The notes below the pieces were generated by a model, which saw nothing but the letters and a program-made list of their open reading frames with translations, searched no databases and was not told where the DNA came from. Below are positions 17,342-28,044 of a stretch of 64,000 bases of DNA, piece after piece. The DNA lies in the NCBI GenBank assembly GCA_021789975.1, contig JAJYIT010000006.1:62001-126000 (forward strand), written 5' to 3'. How positions within the stretch are numbered: the stretch's first letter is position 1; each line of letters begins with the position of its first letter. The translations under genes were made by a program, and so were the position numbers. The DNA is from Bacteroidota bacterium (GTDB lineage: Bacteria > Bacteroidota > Ignavibacteria > Kryptoniales > JAKASW01).

Positions 17342-19674
17342 AATCCAAGTACCCGTCCATCTTGGACTCCACGCTTTCTAGTCATGAGTCGCGAAAGTCA
17401 CGGAGGGGAAACAGATGGGGGTGGATTTATCTTGCCTTCATCGGACTGATGCTCTCGGTTCACGTCTCTTTTGCCCAGCAATCCACCTACACCATCAGCG
17501 GTACAGTTGTCGATTCGGCGACCGGTGAAAGGCTGCCTTATGCGACAGTCGTTGTTCAGAAGACCTCTTTAGGGACTTATACAAATGCGCAGGGGTACTT
17601 TGTCCTCCCGAAAGTTCCCAGCAAAAACAGGACGATAGTAGCGAGCGCAGTCGGGTATCGGCAACGTGTCTACCTTGTCGGATTCGGTCACGCCTTCGTA
17701 AACGTCACTTTAGACCTTGCGGAAGAGCCGACTACTTTGGCTCCGGTTCAAGTAAATGGAGAATTCAGGGGAGAGATGCAGCCTGTAGGACCTAGCACCA
17801 CGGTCCTTTACGGGAGAGAAGTTAAGCAAGCACCTGGCCTTTTTGCGAATGACCTGGTACAGGCCGTGACACAATTGCCGGGCATAGTAACCATCGGAGG
17901 ACTGTCCAGTCAGTACTATGTAAGAGGCGGTTCATCAGACCAGAACCTTGTGACGATTGATGGAATAAGATTTTACAACCTGTTTCATGCTTTCGGACTT
18001 TTTAGCTTCATCGATCCTCTCATTGTTAAAGTCGCCGACATAAGCACGGGAGGCTTCCAGGCCCAGTATGGAGGAAGACTCTCATCCGTTCTAAGTGTAG
18101 AAACGAAAGACGGCGATATGCGAAATTATCAGGCTGCCGGTAGCTTCGACTTGCTCTCTTCCGACGCCATGATTAGCGGCCCCGTCCCTTTGACTATTCT
18201 CGGAAACAGGACGAGCTTCATAGGATTCTTCAGGACTTCTCTCTACAAGAACTCGCTCAGCAGGTACCTGAATCAAAATCTACCGTTCCAGTTCTCCGAT
18301 GGTTTTGCGAAGATTACTTCCGACTTCACCTCAACAGGTCATATATCTTTGGAATATCTAACTACGGGCGATCAGATTTCAAGCGAGAACTCGGTCGATC
18401 CAAACTATAGATGGAGAGATTCGGGATATTCGTTGTCCGGCAACTACCTGTTCAGCAATCAATACAGCTTTCGATTTTCGGTGTCGAGCTCCGTGTACAA
18501 CGCAGAACAGATTCCAAGAACATCGGGTTATCTGTACTATGAGTCGGATCAAATTCTGGATCCCTCATTCTTCGGCGACTTGACATATTACAGCAGCCCG
18601 ACCTCCAGGATCGATTTTGGACTACTATTCAATTTTCCCTCCTACAATTTTGCGTTCACAAATGCCTATGGAAACCCTCTGAACATAAGTGATCAAGAGA
18701 CAGAGCCAAATTTCTGGATGAAATATAAGTGGGAGTTGTTCCAAAATCTTGAAGTAGAACTTGGTCTCAGATTCGATTTGTCAAGGACATTTGAGTATGC
18801 TACAGGTTCCGGGCAGGGCTACCTTGCAGATCCGCGCGCCACTTTCACCTACCGTCTTGACCAGAACGCATCGATCTATTTTGCAACTGGCGAATACCAT
18901 CAGCGGGTGATAAGCCTGAACAACGAAGACGACATCTACACTCCGTTTGAGATGATTGTTCCAATATCGGAAGCCAATTCGAATCTGGGCGATGAAGAAG
19001 CATATCACTTCATCCTCGGTACCCAATTTCGCAACTCCGATGTCTGGAGATCGAAGATCGAGGCATACTACAAAGACTTCGTCAGCCTTGTGACTGTGAA
19101 TCGAAACAAAGTTGATGCGAGTGACCCAGACTTTGTCATGGGGACGGGAAAGTCATATGGTATTGAAATCGATACCAAATATGATATTGGCTATTTTTAC
19201 TTCACGGCCAACTACGCATACGGAAAAGTCACCAATACATCCGGTGGGTTTACGTATGCACCTAGGTATGATAGAAGGCACCAGGCAAATCTTTCCACTG
19301 GTTGGCAGCCATACGGCGGGCTATGGGTCCGGGCTCACTGGGAGTATGGCTCGGGGTTGCCCTACACACCACTTGCCGGTTTCTACCCACAGTTGCTTCT
19401 CGACCCGAATAATATTCACGGTTACACAAATGGACCGACTGCGAGCCAGATTGTATTCGGTCAGAAGAACAGTGCGCGTCTGCCTGCCTATGAAAGGCTG
19501 GATTTTAGCGCCTCCTACGAGACTGTATTGCTGGGATTGAACTGGACTTCCGAGCTAATGTTGATTAACATTTACAATCGCAAGAATGTATTCTATATTA
19601 ACAACGTGAGCGGTGATGTTGAGTATTCGCTTCCGTTTATAGTTAATTTTTCTTTGAGCTGGAGGTTTCCGTGA
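17338..19674 (+). CDS. TonB-dependent receptor, 778 aa (module B, second)
   Basis: TTG 17338 overlaps the lipoprotein stop. The signal peptide ends near HVSFAQ after a long basic n-region, so a slightly later start is possible. A CarboxypepD_reg-like domain (~50-125), a plug (~145-270; QAVTQLPGIVTIGGLSSQYY) and a barrel follow. It is a near-copy of the 4038-6341 receptor across its length, including the C-terminal NVSGDVEYSLPFIVN segment. It probably has a related ligand. It overlaps the GWxTD gene by 1-4 bases. Confidence 0.9.
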   Translation: MKSKYPSILDSTLSSHESRKSRRGNRWGWIYLAFIGLMLSVHVSFAQQSTYTISGTVVDSATGERLPYATVVVQKTSLGTYTNAQGYFVLPKVPSKNRTIVASAVGYRQRVYLVGFGHAFVNVTLDLAEEPTTLAPVQVNGEFRGEMQPVGPSTTVLYGREVKQAPGLFANDLVQAVTQLPGIVTIGGLSSQYYVRGGSSDQNLVTIDGIRFYNLFHAFGLFSFIDPLIVKVADISTGGFQAQYGGRLSSVLSVETKDGDMRNYQAAGSFDLLSSDAMISGPVPLTILGNRTSFIGFFRTSLYKNSLSRYLNQNLPFQFSDGFAKITSDFTSTGHISLEYLTTGDQISSENSVDPNYRWRDSGYSLSGNYLFSNQYSFRFSVSSSVYNAEQIPRTSGYLYYESDQILDPSFFGDLTYYSSPTSRIDFGLLFNFPSYNFAFTNAYGNPLNISDQETEPNFWMKYKWELFQNLEVELGLRFDLSRTFEYATGSGQGYLADPRATFTYRLDQNASIYFATGEYHQRVISLNNEDDIYTPFEMIVPISEANSNLGDEEAYHFILGTQFRNSDVWRSKIEAYYKDFVSLVTVNRNKVDASDPDFVMGTGKSYGIEIDTKYDIGYFYFTANYAYGKVTNTSGGFTYAPRYDRRHQANLSTGWQPYGGLWVRAHWEYGSGLPYTPLAGFYPQLLLDPNNIHGYTNGPTASQIVFGQKNSARLPAYERLDFSASYETVLLGLNWTSELMLINIYNRKNVFYINNVSGDVEYSLPFIVNFSLSWRFP

Positions 19675-21092
19675 TGAAAACAAATTTCATTAAAACCTGC
19701 GCAACAGCATTTGCACTTCTGGTCGGTATGTCCGGGGCCGCGGTCGCACAATCCAAACTACTGCGGGCAATTGACTATGCTCAATTCAAATACGACTCTG
19801 TCTCGACAGAGGTCGAGATATACGCTGCAATTTCCCCCTCCAGTCTATTATTCCAAAAGGTCAACAACAAAAGCGGAGCGGGGGATTCTACTGAACTTGT
19901 CTCCAATGCAAAGTTGGAATTCCGGCTTGAGAATCTTGCTACCGGTTCGGTCTCCCAGGTTTCGAGTGAGATTCCGGTTCGAATGCCGGACACGAGCACG
20001 ATTGCTCAAGACTCTCGGATTGTTTCTATTACCAAGATCCTGGCTGATACGGGCCGCTACCGGTTAACGGCCCTTGCTCTTGAAGGCAAGTCAAGCACAC
20101 CGGTAGATAGCTTCCAGACATTTCTTGAAGTCACGCCATATCCTAGATCCGAACTGAGCGTTTCCAGTATTGAATTGTGCAGCGCCATATCTCAGGCCGC
20201 TTCCAAGGATGATCCGTACTATAAAAATACACTGCATGTCGTTCCGAATCCCGAAGACACTTACGGGACAGGAATACCGTCGGTATCATATTACGCTGAA
20301 ATATACGGACTGGGATCGAGAAACGATTCTACCGAGTATAACATATCATGGAGCATCGTAGATACCTACGGAAGGACAGTGAAGAGACGTTCAACGCTGA
20401 AGTCCGGCATTTCTCAGGAGGTTGTTGAAATCGGATCGACCAACATCTCCAATCTTCCGTCAGGCCGGTACGCGCTCGATCTTTCTGTAGCGGACTCGAC
20501 TACGAAGAAAATGGTTTCGACCACGAAATATTTCTTTATCTACAATCCGTATGTGAAGCAGCCGGAAGTGGCAGCCGGCTCGGACGTGAACGTCCTGTCA
20601 TCCCCGTTCTACCAGATGGGCTTGAAGCAGTTGGATGATGTATTCTATGCTGCCAACTATCTGGAGTCACCTCAGCAGACAACTGAGTACAAGAAAATCA
20701 AGACAATCGAGGGTAAAAGGCGTTTCCTCGCCGACTTTTGGGCGGCGGAAAATAGGAAGGCCGGACCGAACGGATTCAACTCGTGGCGGAGTTTCGACGA
20801 GCGTTTCAAGTACGCTGACATAAAGTTCAAGACCGCTTTCAAGAGAGGCTGGCTGACTGATCGCGGCCGTGTGTACATAGATTATGGAAGACCGGATGAA
20901 ATTGACAGGCACCCAAGCTCGTCCAGCAGCAAACCGTACGAGGTGTGGACTTACAATTCGATCCAGGGTGGCGTAATTTTTGTCTTCGTGGATCTCACTG
21001 GTTTTAATGATTACGAGTTGATACACTCTACTATGCAGGGCGAAGTCAGCGATCCCGACTGGCAGAGGTATGTCCAATTGCAGCAGCAGTAA
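19674..21092 (+). CDS. GWxTD domain-containing protein
   Basis: ATG 19674 lies eight bases after GGAGG and overlaps the TBDR stop by one base; GTG 19671 is an alternative. A Sec signal ends in AVAQ. Near residue ~392 is the diagnostic GWLTDRGRVYIDYGRPDEID segment of GWxTD proteins, an FCB-associated family of unknown biochemistry. The central part is beta-rich. It is translationally coupled to the receptor, so it is probably a periplasmic or outer-membrane partner of module B. Confidence 0.85.
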   Translation: MKTNFIKTCATAFALLVGMSGAAVAQSKLLRAIDYAQFKYDSVSTEVEIYAAISPSSLLFQKVNNKSGAGDSTELVSNAKLEFRLENLATGSVSQVSSEIPVRMPDTSTIAQDSRIVSITKILADTGRYRLTALALEGKSSTPVDSFQTFLEVTPYPRSELSVSSIELCSAISQAASKDDPYYKNTLHVVPNPEDTYGTGIPSVSYYAEIYGLGSRNDSTEYNISWSIVDTYGRTVKRRSTLKSGISQEVVEIGSTNISNLPSGRYALDLSVADSTTKKMVSTTKYFFIYNPYVKQPEVAAGSDVNVLSSPFYQMGLKQLDDVFYAANYLESPQQTTEYKKIKTIEGKRRFLADFWAAENRKAGPNGFNSWRSFDERFKYADIKFKTAFKRGWLTDRGRVYIDYGRPDEIDRHPSSSSSKPYEVWTYNSIQGGVIFVFVDLTGFNDYELIHSTMQGEVSDPDWQRYVQLQQQ

Positions 21093-21212
21093 GCTTACTT
21101 GGCGGTTGATTCTTGAACAAAGGTCATGCACTCGTTTGTCGGAAGGCGGGTCTTGCAGGCAACACGTGTGTGAGGAGTAGCTCCTTTAGTTTATGCTGTG
21201 TTTGTCTCCAGA

Positions 21213-21242
21213 TTGACTTGCCACTTACCTTATCCGTAATTT
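21213..21242 (+). promoter_or_regulatory. Promoter candidate for the Wzi-like gene
   Basis: TTGACT at 21213-21218, an 18-bp spacer, then TAATTT at 21237-21242. This is just upstream of the GGAG ribosome-binding site (21249-21252) of the next gene. Confidence 0.4.
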
Positions 21243-21258
21243 TCCATCGGAGCAATGA

Positions 21259-22944
21259 ATGAAGAAAATCTTTGTCCTGGTTATTGTTGAAGTAATGGCT
21301 TTTGTTGTCCCATCATATGCACAGCAGAATTTTTCTATTCCGGTGGACAACTGGACTTACAGTGTAATCCAGCAGCTCCAGAACCGCGGCTACCTGCTTG
21401 ATCTTAGCCCCGGCTTAAAGCCATATACCAGGATGCAGGTCGCCAGAGCTCTCGAGAATTTTAGATCAAAGGTAGACGTCTCGAAGCTGCCTCCAGCTTC
21501 CATGTGGTTAGTTGAAAAACTGGACCGCGAGTTTTCCTACGAACTCCGTCTTCTCCGGGCAGAGAAGCAGACTCCAGACACATCGATCGTAAATGCGAGA
21601 TTCGCCGAAGAAGCGTTTCTCAACCTTGCAAAAGGCGATTACAAAACCCTTAAGCAGGCGAACAAAACGGAATTCCGGCCAACGCTTCGCACTGAATTCG
21701 GTTTCGATATTGGCAATCACCTCTCATTTTATACCGACGCTACTGTCGATCAGACCCTGAGAGACGATACACTTTACACGGGCTCGACAAAGTTCGGTCT
21801 CGATGTCCTGGCACAACAAGCTTACATAAGGTATTCCAGCAAGTACGTTGATTTGACATTCGGACGCGACTATCTGTCCTGGGGATACGGCTATGACGGG
21901 GAACCTTTCATATCAACCATACCGGGGGGGCTCGATATGCTTTCGCTTTTCGTGAAGACTCATCTGGTGAAGTTTAATTGGTTTGTCGCGCAACTCGATC
22001 CCCTGCCGGAATTCACCCCTGATACAAACAACTATCTTCCTTTCGGACCGGGTCCGACTTCCGGCCAACCTGATCCAACTGCAAACCGATATCTTACTGG
22101 TTCGCGAATCGAATTCAACCTTGATAACAAGGTCTTCCTTGCAGCTTACCAGGCTGCTCTCTTCGGCGGCCCTAATGCTTCGATCAATTTCCTGAATACG
22201 AACCCGGTGCGTGTGAATTATGAGACCACAATCAACAACCACCTCGGGGTCCAAACCACAAACAACTTTCTCGGCGCGGATGTGAGTGTCTTCTGGCCGA
22301 AGGATTTTAATTTGTATGGTGGACTGCTTATAGACGATTGGCAGGTGGACCACAAGGTAAAGGGCGATCTAAAGCCTAATCTCTACGCTATCCAGACCGG
22401 CATTCGCGCTTCAGACCTCCTCCAGTCACTTGGCGTCACCGGTACCGATGCGAGCCTTCAGTACATGATGGCCGGTAATAGAGTCTATAACCAGTATTCC
22501 TGGGTCAGCTTCCAAAAACTACTGCTGAGAAATTATCCCGTTGCAAATCCTTTTGGAGATGATTACTGGAACATAGATCTACGTCTTTCACAATGGCTCT
22601 CCTACGACTGGAAGATCGGTTTTGAGATAATGCACCTGGAACATGGGAGCTCAAACATATACGGACTTTATACGATGCCATGGTTCATCAATCCGGCAAT
22701 CACCGACAGTATGGTGGCAGCAGGATACCGGTACAAAGAGCCTTTTCCTTTCGGGGTTATTCAGGAAACAAACATGTTTGAGGCGAATATTTTGTACCAG
22801 CCGGCTTCAAATTTCTACGGCCAGGCGATGATAAGCTATTCACAGAATCGAAACTACGGCTTTGTATCCGGCGTCAACAAAGGAATCTTCTCTTTTCTTT
22901 TCACGATATACTATAATTTCACGGCGAACCTTCCGTTCAATTGA
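21259..22944 (+). CDS. Outer-membrane protein, capsule-assembly Wzi-like
   Basis: 561 residues with a signal peptide ending in SYAQ. The mature N-terminus (WTYSVIQQLQNRGYLLDLSP, then TRMQVARALENF) resembles the helical start of Wzi-like proteins. The rest is a beta-barrel pattern ending in IYYNFTANLPFN. Wzi-family proteins help bind or assemble surface polysaccharide at the outer membrane. It has its own promoter-like element and a GGAG ribosome-binding site, so it is a separate unit from module B. Family assignment is from general pattern; generic porin remains possible. Confidence 0.55.
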   Translation: MKKIFVLVIVEVMAFVVPSYAQQNFSIPVDNWTYSVIQQLQNRGYLLDLSPGLKPYTRMQVARALENFRSKVDVSKLPPASMWLVEKLDREFSYELRLLRAEKQTPDTSIVNARFAEEAFLNLAKGDYKTLKQANKTEFRPTLRTEFGFDIGNHLSFYTDATVDQTLRDDTLYTGSTKFGLDVLAQQAYIRYSSKYVDLTFGRDYLSWGYGYDGEPFISTIPGGLDMLSLFVKTHLVKFNWFVAQLDPLPEFTPDTNNYLPFGPGPTSGQPDPTANRYLTGSRIEFNLDNKVFLAAYQAALFGGPNASINFLNTNPVRVNYETTINNHLGVQTTNNFLGADVSVFWPKDFNLYGGLLIDDWQVDHKVKGDLKPNLYAIQTGIRASDLLQSLGVTGTDASLQYMMAGNRVYNQYSWVSFQKLLLRNYPVANPFGDDYWNIDLRLSQWLSYDWKIGFEIMHLEHGSSNIYGLYTMPWFINPAITDSMVAAGYRYKEPFPFGVIQETNMFEANILYQPASNFYGQAMISYSQNRNYGFVSGVNKGIFSFLFTIYYNFTANLPFN

Positions 22945-22969
22945 CGGTTCGCGATAGCCGGGAGGGGGA

Positions 22970-24514
22970 ATGGAAAATAAGATCGAAAGCCTGAAGAAGC
23001 TGGCCGAGGAGGCAAAACTCGGCGGTGGACAGAAGCGCACGGATGATCAGCACAGGAAAGGGAAGCTGACGGCCCGTGAGCGGTTAGATATTCTTCTTGA
23101 CGAAGGGAGTCTCGTCGAGTTAGACATGTTTGTGAAGCACCGGTCTCAGGATTTTGGCTTAGATAAGCAGCGCATTCCCGGCGACGGGGTTGTCACGGGA
23201 TATGGAAGAATAGATGGCCGATTGGTCTTCGTCTTCAGTCAGGATTTTACAGTCTTCGGCGGTTCGCTATCCGAAGCACATGCGGAAAAGATATGCAAGG
23301 TTATGGACATGGCACTGAAGATGGGAGCGCCGCTTATCGGGATCAACGATTCTGGCGGTGCCAGGATCCAGGAGGGAGTCGTGTCGCTCGGGGGATACGC
23401 AGATATCTTTCTGCGGAACACCCTTGCCAGCGGGGTAGTGCCGCAGATCTCCGCGGTGATGGGCCCGTCGGCGGGAGGCGCAGTATATTCCCCCGCCATA
23501 ACTGATTTCATATTTATGGTCAAGAACACTGCGTACATGTTTGTCACGGGCCCTAACGTCGTCAAGACAGTGACGCATGAAGAAGTCTCCTCTGAAGAAC
23601 TTGGTGGGGCGCTTACTCACGCTACGAAGAGCGGTGTCGCTCACTTCGCCTCAGAGAACGAAGCGGAATGTCTACTGGGTATACGTCGATTGATATCTTT
23701 CATACCTCAAAACTATCGGGAAGATCCGCCGAAGAGCAAACCCGATGATAGTCCGGACAGACTCGATGTAGAGCTTGACAGCATCATACCGGAAAGTCCA
23801 AATAAGCCTTATGACATGAAGGATGTCATAAAACACATTGTGGATAAAGCAAGCTTCTTCGAGGTCCATGAACTTTTTGCCCAGAATATGATAGTGGGCT
23901 TCGCAAGACTCGACGGGAGATCGGTCGGGATAATTGCAAACCAGCCTGCTGTCCTTGCCGGTGTTCTCGACAACGATGCATCGATTAAGGCAGCCAGGTT
24001 CGTCCGCTTCTGCGATGCGTTCAACATACCACTGCTCGTTCTCGAAGATGTCCCGGGTTTCCTTCCAGGGACCGATCAGGAGTGGCGCGGCATAATTAAG
24101 AACGGTGCAAAGCTCCTGTTTGCCTTTAGCGAGGCGACTGTTCCAAAGATCACCGTGATAACTAGAAAGGCCTATGGGGGTGCATACGACGTAATGAACT
24201 CGAAGCACATACGCGGAGATATGAACTTCGCATGGCCCTCGGCAGAAATTGCTGTGATGGGACCAAAAGGAGCCGTCGAGATCATATTCAAGAAGGAGAT
24301 TGAAAAGGCGTCTAGTCCGGAAGAAGTTGAAGCGAAACTCGTTGCGGACTATACCGAGAAATTCGCCAATCCCTACATCGCTGCAGAACGTGGTTACATC
24401 GACGAGGTCATCGTGCCGAGCTCAACACGCTCCAAACTAATTGGGGCTTTCCAAATGCTTGAAACGAAGGTCGATACAAACCCAAAAAAGAAGCACGGAA
24501 ATATCCCGCTGTAG
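22970..24514 (+). CDS. Acyl-CoA carboxylase carboxyltransferase (propionyl-CoA carboxylase beta-type)
   Basis: 514 residues, the usual length of PccB/MmdA carboxyltransferases. Two crotonase-fold halves are visible: N half with [22 protein letters not shown] and the oxyanion glycines of [15 protein letters not shown] half with FLPGTDQEW and [10 protein letters not shown]. It transfers carboxyl from biotin to an acyl-CoA, probably propionyl-CoA, or runs the reverse in a decarboxylase complex. No biotin-carrier or carboxylase subunit is adjacent. The biotin operon is 20 kb away. GGGAGGGGG gives a strong ribosome-binding site. Confidence 0.9.
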   Translation: MENKIESLKKLAEEAKLGGGQKRTDDQHRKGKLTARERLDILLDEGSLVELDMFVKHRSQDFGLDKQRIPGDGVVTGYGRIDGRLVFVFSQDFTVFGGSLSEAHAEKICKVMDMALKMGAPLIGINDSGGARIQEGVVSLGGYADIFLRNTLASGVVPQISAVMGPSAGGAVYSPAITDFIFMVKNTAYMFVTGPNVVKTVTHEEVSSEELGGALTHATKSGVAHFASENEAECLLGIRRLISFIPQNYREDPPKSKPDDSPDRLDVELDSIIPESPNKPYDMKDVIKHIVDKASFFEVHELFAQNMIVGFARLDGRSVGIIANQPAVLAGVLDNDASIKAARFVRFCDAFNIPLLVLEDVPGFLPGTDQEWRGIIKNGAKLLFAFSEATVPKITVITRKAYGGAYDVMNSKHIRGDMNFAWPSAEIAVMGPKGAVEIIFKKEIEKASSPEEVEAKLVADYTEKFANPYIAAERGYIDEVIVPSSTRSKLIGAFQMLETKVDTNPKKKHGNIPL

Positions 24515-24572
24515 GGAACCTGCAAGAAGTTAGAGCCATTAAACAAGAAAACGAGATGGAAAAAATGGTCCT

Positions 24573-25556
24573 CTACTTTATCCATCCGTTTTCCCTGTAC
24601 CACGTTATCGTGTTCTCTATTCCCGCTTCGATTGAAAGCTTCGACTGATAACCGAGATCCTTGACTGCTTTTTCCGCACTGCAGATCCAGTTTTTCTGTA
24701 CCATGTCACGCGCTTTCTCGATGTTGATCAGCGCGGCCTTTCCTTGAATGCGAGCAAGAGCCTCGCTTACTGTAGCAATCGTATAAATCATCGAGTGAGG
24801 GATGCGCACCTTGATAGCCCATTTCTTGAGGGCTCGCTTTGTGATTGCCGCCAGTGCATCCCAGTCATACGCTCTCTCATTTGCAATGAAATAAATCTGG
24901 CCGAGAGCCTTCGGACTCTCCGCGGCGAGTATGATCCCATCGACAAGATCATACACATGGACCATGCTCAGCATCTTCTTCCCGAACCCGGACATGGCAA
25001 GCAGGTGCTTATTTGCTGAATTGAAGAACTCAAAAATATCCTTGTCTCTCGGCCCGTAGACGGCAGGCGGTCGGATGATTGTCAGGGGAATTCGCTCCTT
25101 TGCCGCGAGACATTCTCTTTCCGCAGCGAGCTTGCTCTTGCCGTACGTCGTTATCGGATGGCATGGAGTGCTCTCATCCACCGGGATAGCGTCTTTCCCC
25201 GGACCTGTAGCCGTCTGGCTGCTGATAAGCACAAACCTTCTGAGATTCTGGTTCGCAGCGAGAGCAGCATTCAGAAGGCTGATTGTCGGCTTCACATTGC
25301 CCGAATAGTACCCCCCTTTAGTTTTAGATTTTGTGACACCACCGACATGAAAAATGTAATCTACGCCTGCAACAGCTGCTTCGATAGATTCTTGATTTGA
25401 GTAATCTCCGGTTATGAATTCAACGGGATCATCCTTTCCTGTCTTCAATTTAGTCTCACGCCTGATCAGGCATCGGACTTGATACTTCTGACGGAGTAAG
25501 GCATCGACGAGGTTACTTCCGACAAAGCCAGTTGAACCGGTCACAAGTGCTTTCAT
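24573..25556 (-). CDS. NAD-dependent epimerase/dehydratase-family protein (extended SDR)
   Basis: 327 residues. The N-terminus has the Rossmann motif TGSTGFVGSNL. A catalytic Tyr-Lys pair (TTYGKSKLAAE) follows SSQTA, and RPPAVYGPRD is typical of extended SDRs. Substrate could be a nucleotide sugar or a lipid-linked 3-hydroxy compound; the sequence does not decide. It converges on the carboxylase gene and diverges from asnS. Confidence 0.8.
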   Translation of the reverse strand: MKALVTGSTGFVGSNLVDALLRQKYQVRCLIRRETKLKTGKDDPVEFITGDYSNQESIEAAVAGVDYIFHVGGVTKSKTKGGYYSGNVKPTISLLNAALAANQNLRRFVLISSQTATGPGKDAIPVDESTPCHPITTYGKSKLAAERECLAAKERIPLTIIRPPAVYGPRDKDIFEFFNSANKHLLAMSGFGKKMLSMVHVYDLVDGIILAAESPKALGQIYFIANERAYDWDALAAITKRALKKWAIKVRIPHSMIYTIATVSEALARIQGKAALINIEKARDMVQKNWICSAEKAVKDLGYQSKLSIEAGIENTITWYRENGWIK

Positions 25557-25638
25557 TGCTTCGCAGTCCCTTCCTATGAGTTGGTTCGCGACACGTTTCT
25601 ATTAGAAATTTAACTTTTAGAAGCGGCTTATTCCACAA

Positions 25639-25667
25639 TTGAACCTGCACCCCCATTCAATTATATT
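25639..25667 (+). promoter_or_regulatory. asnS promoter candidate
   Basis: TTGAAC at 25639-25644, a 17-bp spacer, TATATT at 25662-25667, about 40 bp before the asnS ATG. Confidence 0.6.
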
Positions 25668-25705
25668 CTCTCTACAACTTTTCGTAAACGGTTATGGAGA
25701 AGTAG

Positions 25706-27025
25706 ATGTCAGGCCAAGCAGATAGTTCCGTTACCAAAGCAAGAATCGAATCATTATCGAACTTCAACGACCAAATAGTCACCATCCAGGGATGGGTCTA
25801 TAACAAAAGGTCAAGTGGAAAAATCCAATTTATCCTTGTAAGAGACGGGTCCGGAATAGCCCAATGCGTCATTGCGAAAAATGCGGTGGCGCCGGAAGTG
25901 TTTTCTATTTGCGATTCGCTGACACAGGAAAGTTCAGTTACGGTCACGGGAAAAGTCCATAAGGACGATCGTGCACCAGGCGGGTACGAGATCCAGGCGG
26001 AAGATTTATCAGCCGTTCAAGTGGCGAAAGACTATCCTATAACACCGAAAGAACATGGTGTTGAATTCCTAATGGATCACAGACACCTTTGGCTTCGGTC
26101 TTCTCATCAACATGCAATTATTCGGATAAGGCACCAGATAATAAAGGCAGTTCGGGAGTTTTTCGACAACAAGGGATTCATTCTTGTCGATTCCCCAATA
26201 CTTACGCCTGCTTCCGTGGAGGGAACAAGCACCCTTTTCGAAACCGAGTATTTCGACCTTGGAAAAGCATACCTTACACAAAGTGGCCAGCTCTACGCTG
26301 AAGCATCAGCAATGGCATTTGGAAAAGTGTACTGCTTTGGGCCTACGTTCCGCGCGGAGAAGTCAAAAACAAGGAGACATCTGACAGAATTCTGGATGGT
26401 GGAGCCGGAGGTAGCCTGGGCGGATCTGAACGATGATATGGATCTGGCGGAGGAGTTCATCGAGCACATTGTTCAAACAGTTCTAATGAAAAGTGAACCG
26501 GAACTGAAGGTGCTTGAGAGGGATCTGACGAAATTGCAGCCCGTAAAGCGTCCATTTCCCCGATTGCATTATGATGAAGCTGTCGAAATCCTCAAGAAGA
26601 ATGGCGTGGACTTTCAGTATGGCAACGATCTCGGTGGTGCTGACGAGACGATCATTTCCCAACAATACGACCGGCCGGTTATGGTGCACCACTATCCGGC
26701 CGCGTGCAAAGCTTTTTATATGAAACGAGATCCGCTAAGACCTGAATTGACGCTCTCAGTTGATGTCCTTGCATCTGAAGGTTACGGAGAGATAATCGGT
26801 GGGAGCCAGCGTGAGGACGATTATGATACGCTCATAAAGCGGCTTGAAGAAAATAATCTTCCTCGCCAGCCGTTCGAATGGTATCTGGATTTGCGGAGAT
26901 ATGGAAGTGTCCCTCATTCTGGATTCGGATTAGGCATTGAGCGGACGGTAGCGTGGGTTTGCGGGCTGGAACATGTCAGGGAGACTATACCCTTTGCCAG
27001 GATGATTTATAGAAACACCCCCTAA
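25706..27025 (+). CDS. asnS: Asparaginyl-tRNA synthetase
   Basis: 439 residues, normal for bacterial AsnRS. An N-terminal OB-fold anticodon-binding domain ([19 protein letters not shown]) precedes the class II core: motif 2 region [20 protein letters not shown] and motif 3 [25 protein letters not shown] and [13 protein letters not shown] favour Asn over Asp specificity. It charges tRNA-Asn in the cytoplasm. GGAG lies seven bases before the ATG. Confidence 0.92.
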   Translation: MSGQADSSVTKARIESLSNFNDQIVTIQGWVYNKRSSGKIQFILVRDGSGIAQCVIAKNAVAPEVFSICDSLTQESSVTVTGKVHKDDRAPGGYEIQAEDLSAVQVAKDYPITPKEHGVEFLMDHRHLWLRSSHQHAIIRIRHQIIKAVREFFDNKGFILVDSPILTPASVEGTSTLFETEYFDLGKAYLTQSGQLYAEASAMAFGKVYCFGPTFRAEKSKTRRHLTEFWMVEPEVAWADLNDDMDLAEEFIEHIVQTVLMKSEPELKVLERDLTKLQPVKRPFPRLHYDEAVEILKKNGVDFQYGNDLGGADETIISQQYDRPVMVHHYPAACKAFYMKRDPLRPELTLSVDVLASEGYGEIIGGSQREDDYDTLIKRLEENNLPRQPFEWYLDLRRYGSVPHSGFGLGIERTVAWVCGLEHVRETIPFARMIYRNTP

Positions 27026-27123
27026 GAAAACGGGAGCATAGCGGTAGAAAATATTTCGCTGGACCCTGACCGGCGTTAGCGAAGCCAGGGGGCCTATTCC
27101 TTCTAATACCAGCAGGAGATTGT

Positions 27124-28044
27124 ATGCTTCAAGTAGAGCATTTACGGAAGACCTACTCAGCCACGGTAGCCCTTGATGACGTGACATTTGAGGTAAGGCC
27201 GGGCGAGATCTTCGGCCTAATTGGACCGAACGGTGCGGGGAAGACCACTACAATAAGAATCTCTCTCGACATCATTGAGCCTGACTCAGGGACTGTTCGT
27301 TTCAACAGAGAGAAGCTGACTCCTGAGAAGAAGAATGTCCTGGCATATTTGCCGGAGGAGCGCGGGCTTTATCGCAAGAGCAAAGTCATCGATGTCCTCG
27401 TATATTTCGGGACGCTGAGAGGGGTACAACCGGTAGAGGCCAGAAAACGCGCCGAAGGATGGCTGAAGAAGTTCGAACTGTCGGCGTATGGAAACAGAAA
27501 GGTGGACGAACTTTCAAAAGGCATGCAGCAGAAAGTTCAATTCATATCTTGCCTTCTTCATGACCCGGAACTTCTGATACTCGACGAGCCATTCTCAGGA
27601 CTTGACCCGGTAAATCAGATCCTGATGAAAGATATGATTAGAGAACTGAAGCAGTCTGGTAAGACGATAGTATTCTCCACACACCAGATGGAACAAGCCG
27701 AGAAGCTATGTGACAAGATTTGCTTGATCAACAAAGGTAAGGTTGTCCTTTACGGAAGCCTTTCCGAGATTAAGAAGAGTCATGGCAGCAACGCAATTCA
27801 TCTGGAATTTGAAGGCGAATCTTGGCGGCTTCGCGAGCTTTCCGATGTCGCAACGATGGATTTATATGAGAATTACGCAGAGATAAAGATGAAGGATGGG
27901 ATCGATGGTCAGATCCTTTTGAAAAGAGCGATAGATCTGGTGACGGTGAAAAAATTCTCAATTGAGGAGGCATCTTTGAATTCCATTTTTATCGAGGCAG
28001 TGTCACAGAGGGATCAACCCGGAGGAGAGAAAAATGTCAATTAA
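27124..28044 (+). CDS. ABC transporter ATP-binding protein (NatA/ABC-2 exporter type)
   Basis: 306 residues. Walker A GPNGAGKTT (~34), signature LSKGMQQKVQ (~137), Walker B LLILDEPFSGLDP, and a C-terminal DUF4162-like extension (~215-300). It powers the membrane protein encoded next, whose start overlaps its end by 11 bp. The substrate is unknown; NatAB relatives export sodium or act on drugs and lipids. Confidence 0.88.
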   Translation: MLQVEHLRKTYSATVALDDVTFEVRPGEIFGLIGPNGAGKTTTIRISLDIIEPDSGTVRFNREKLTPEKKNVLAYLPEERGLYRKSKVIDVLVYFGTLRGVQPVEARKRAEGWLKKFELSAYGNRKVDELSKGMQQKVQFISCLLHDPELLILDEPFSGLDPVNQILMKDMIRELKQSGKTIVFSTHQMEQAEKLCDKICLINKGKVVLYGSLSEIKKSHGSNAIHLEFEGESWRLRELSDVATMDLYENYAEIKMKDGIDGQILLKRAIDLVTVKKFSIEEASLNSIFIEAVSQRDQPGGEKNVN

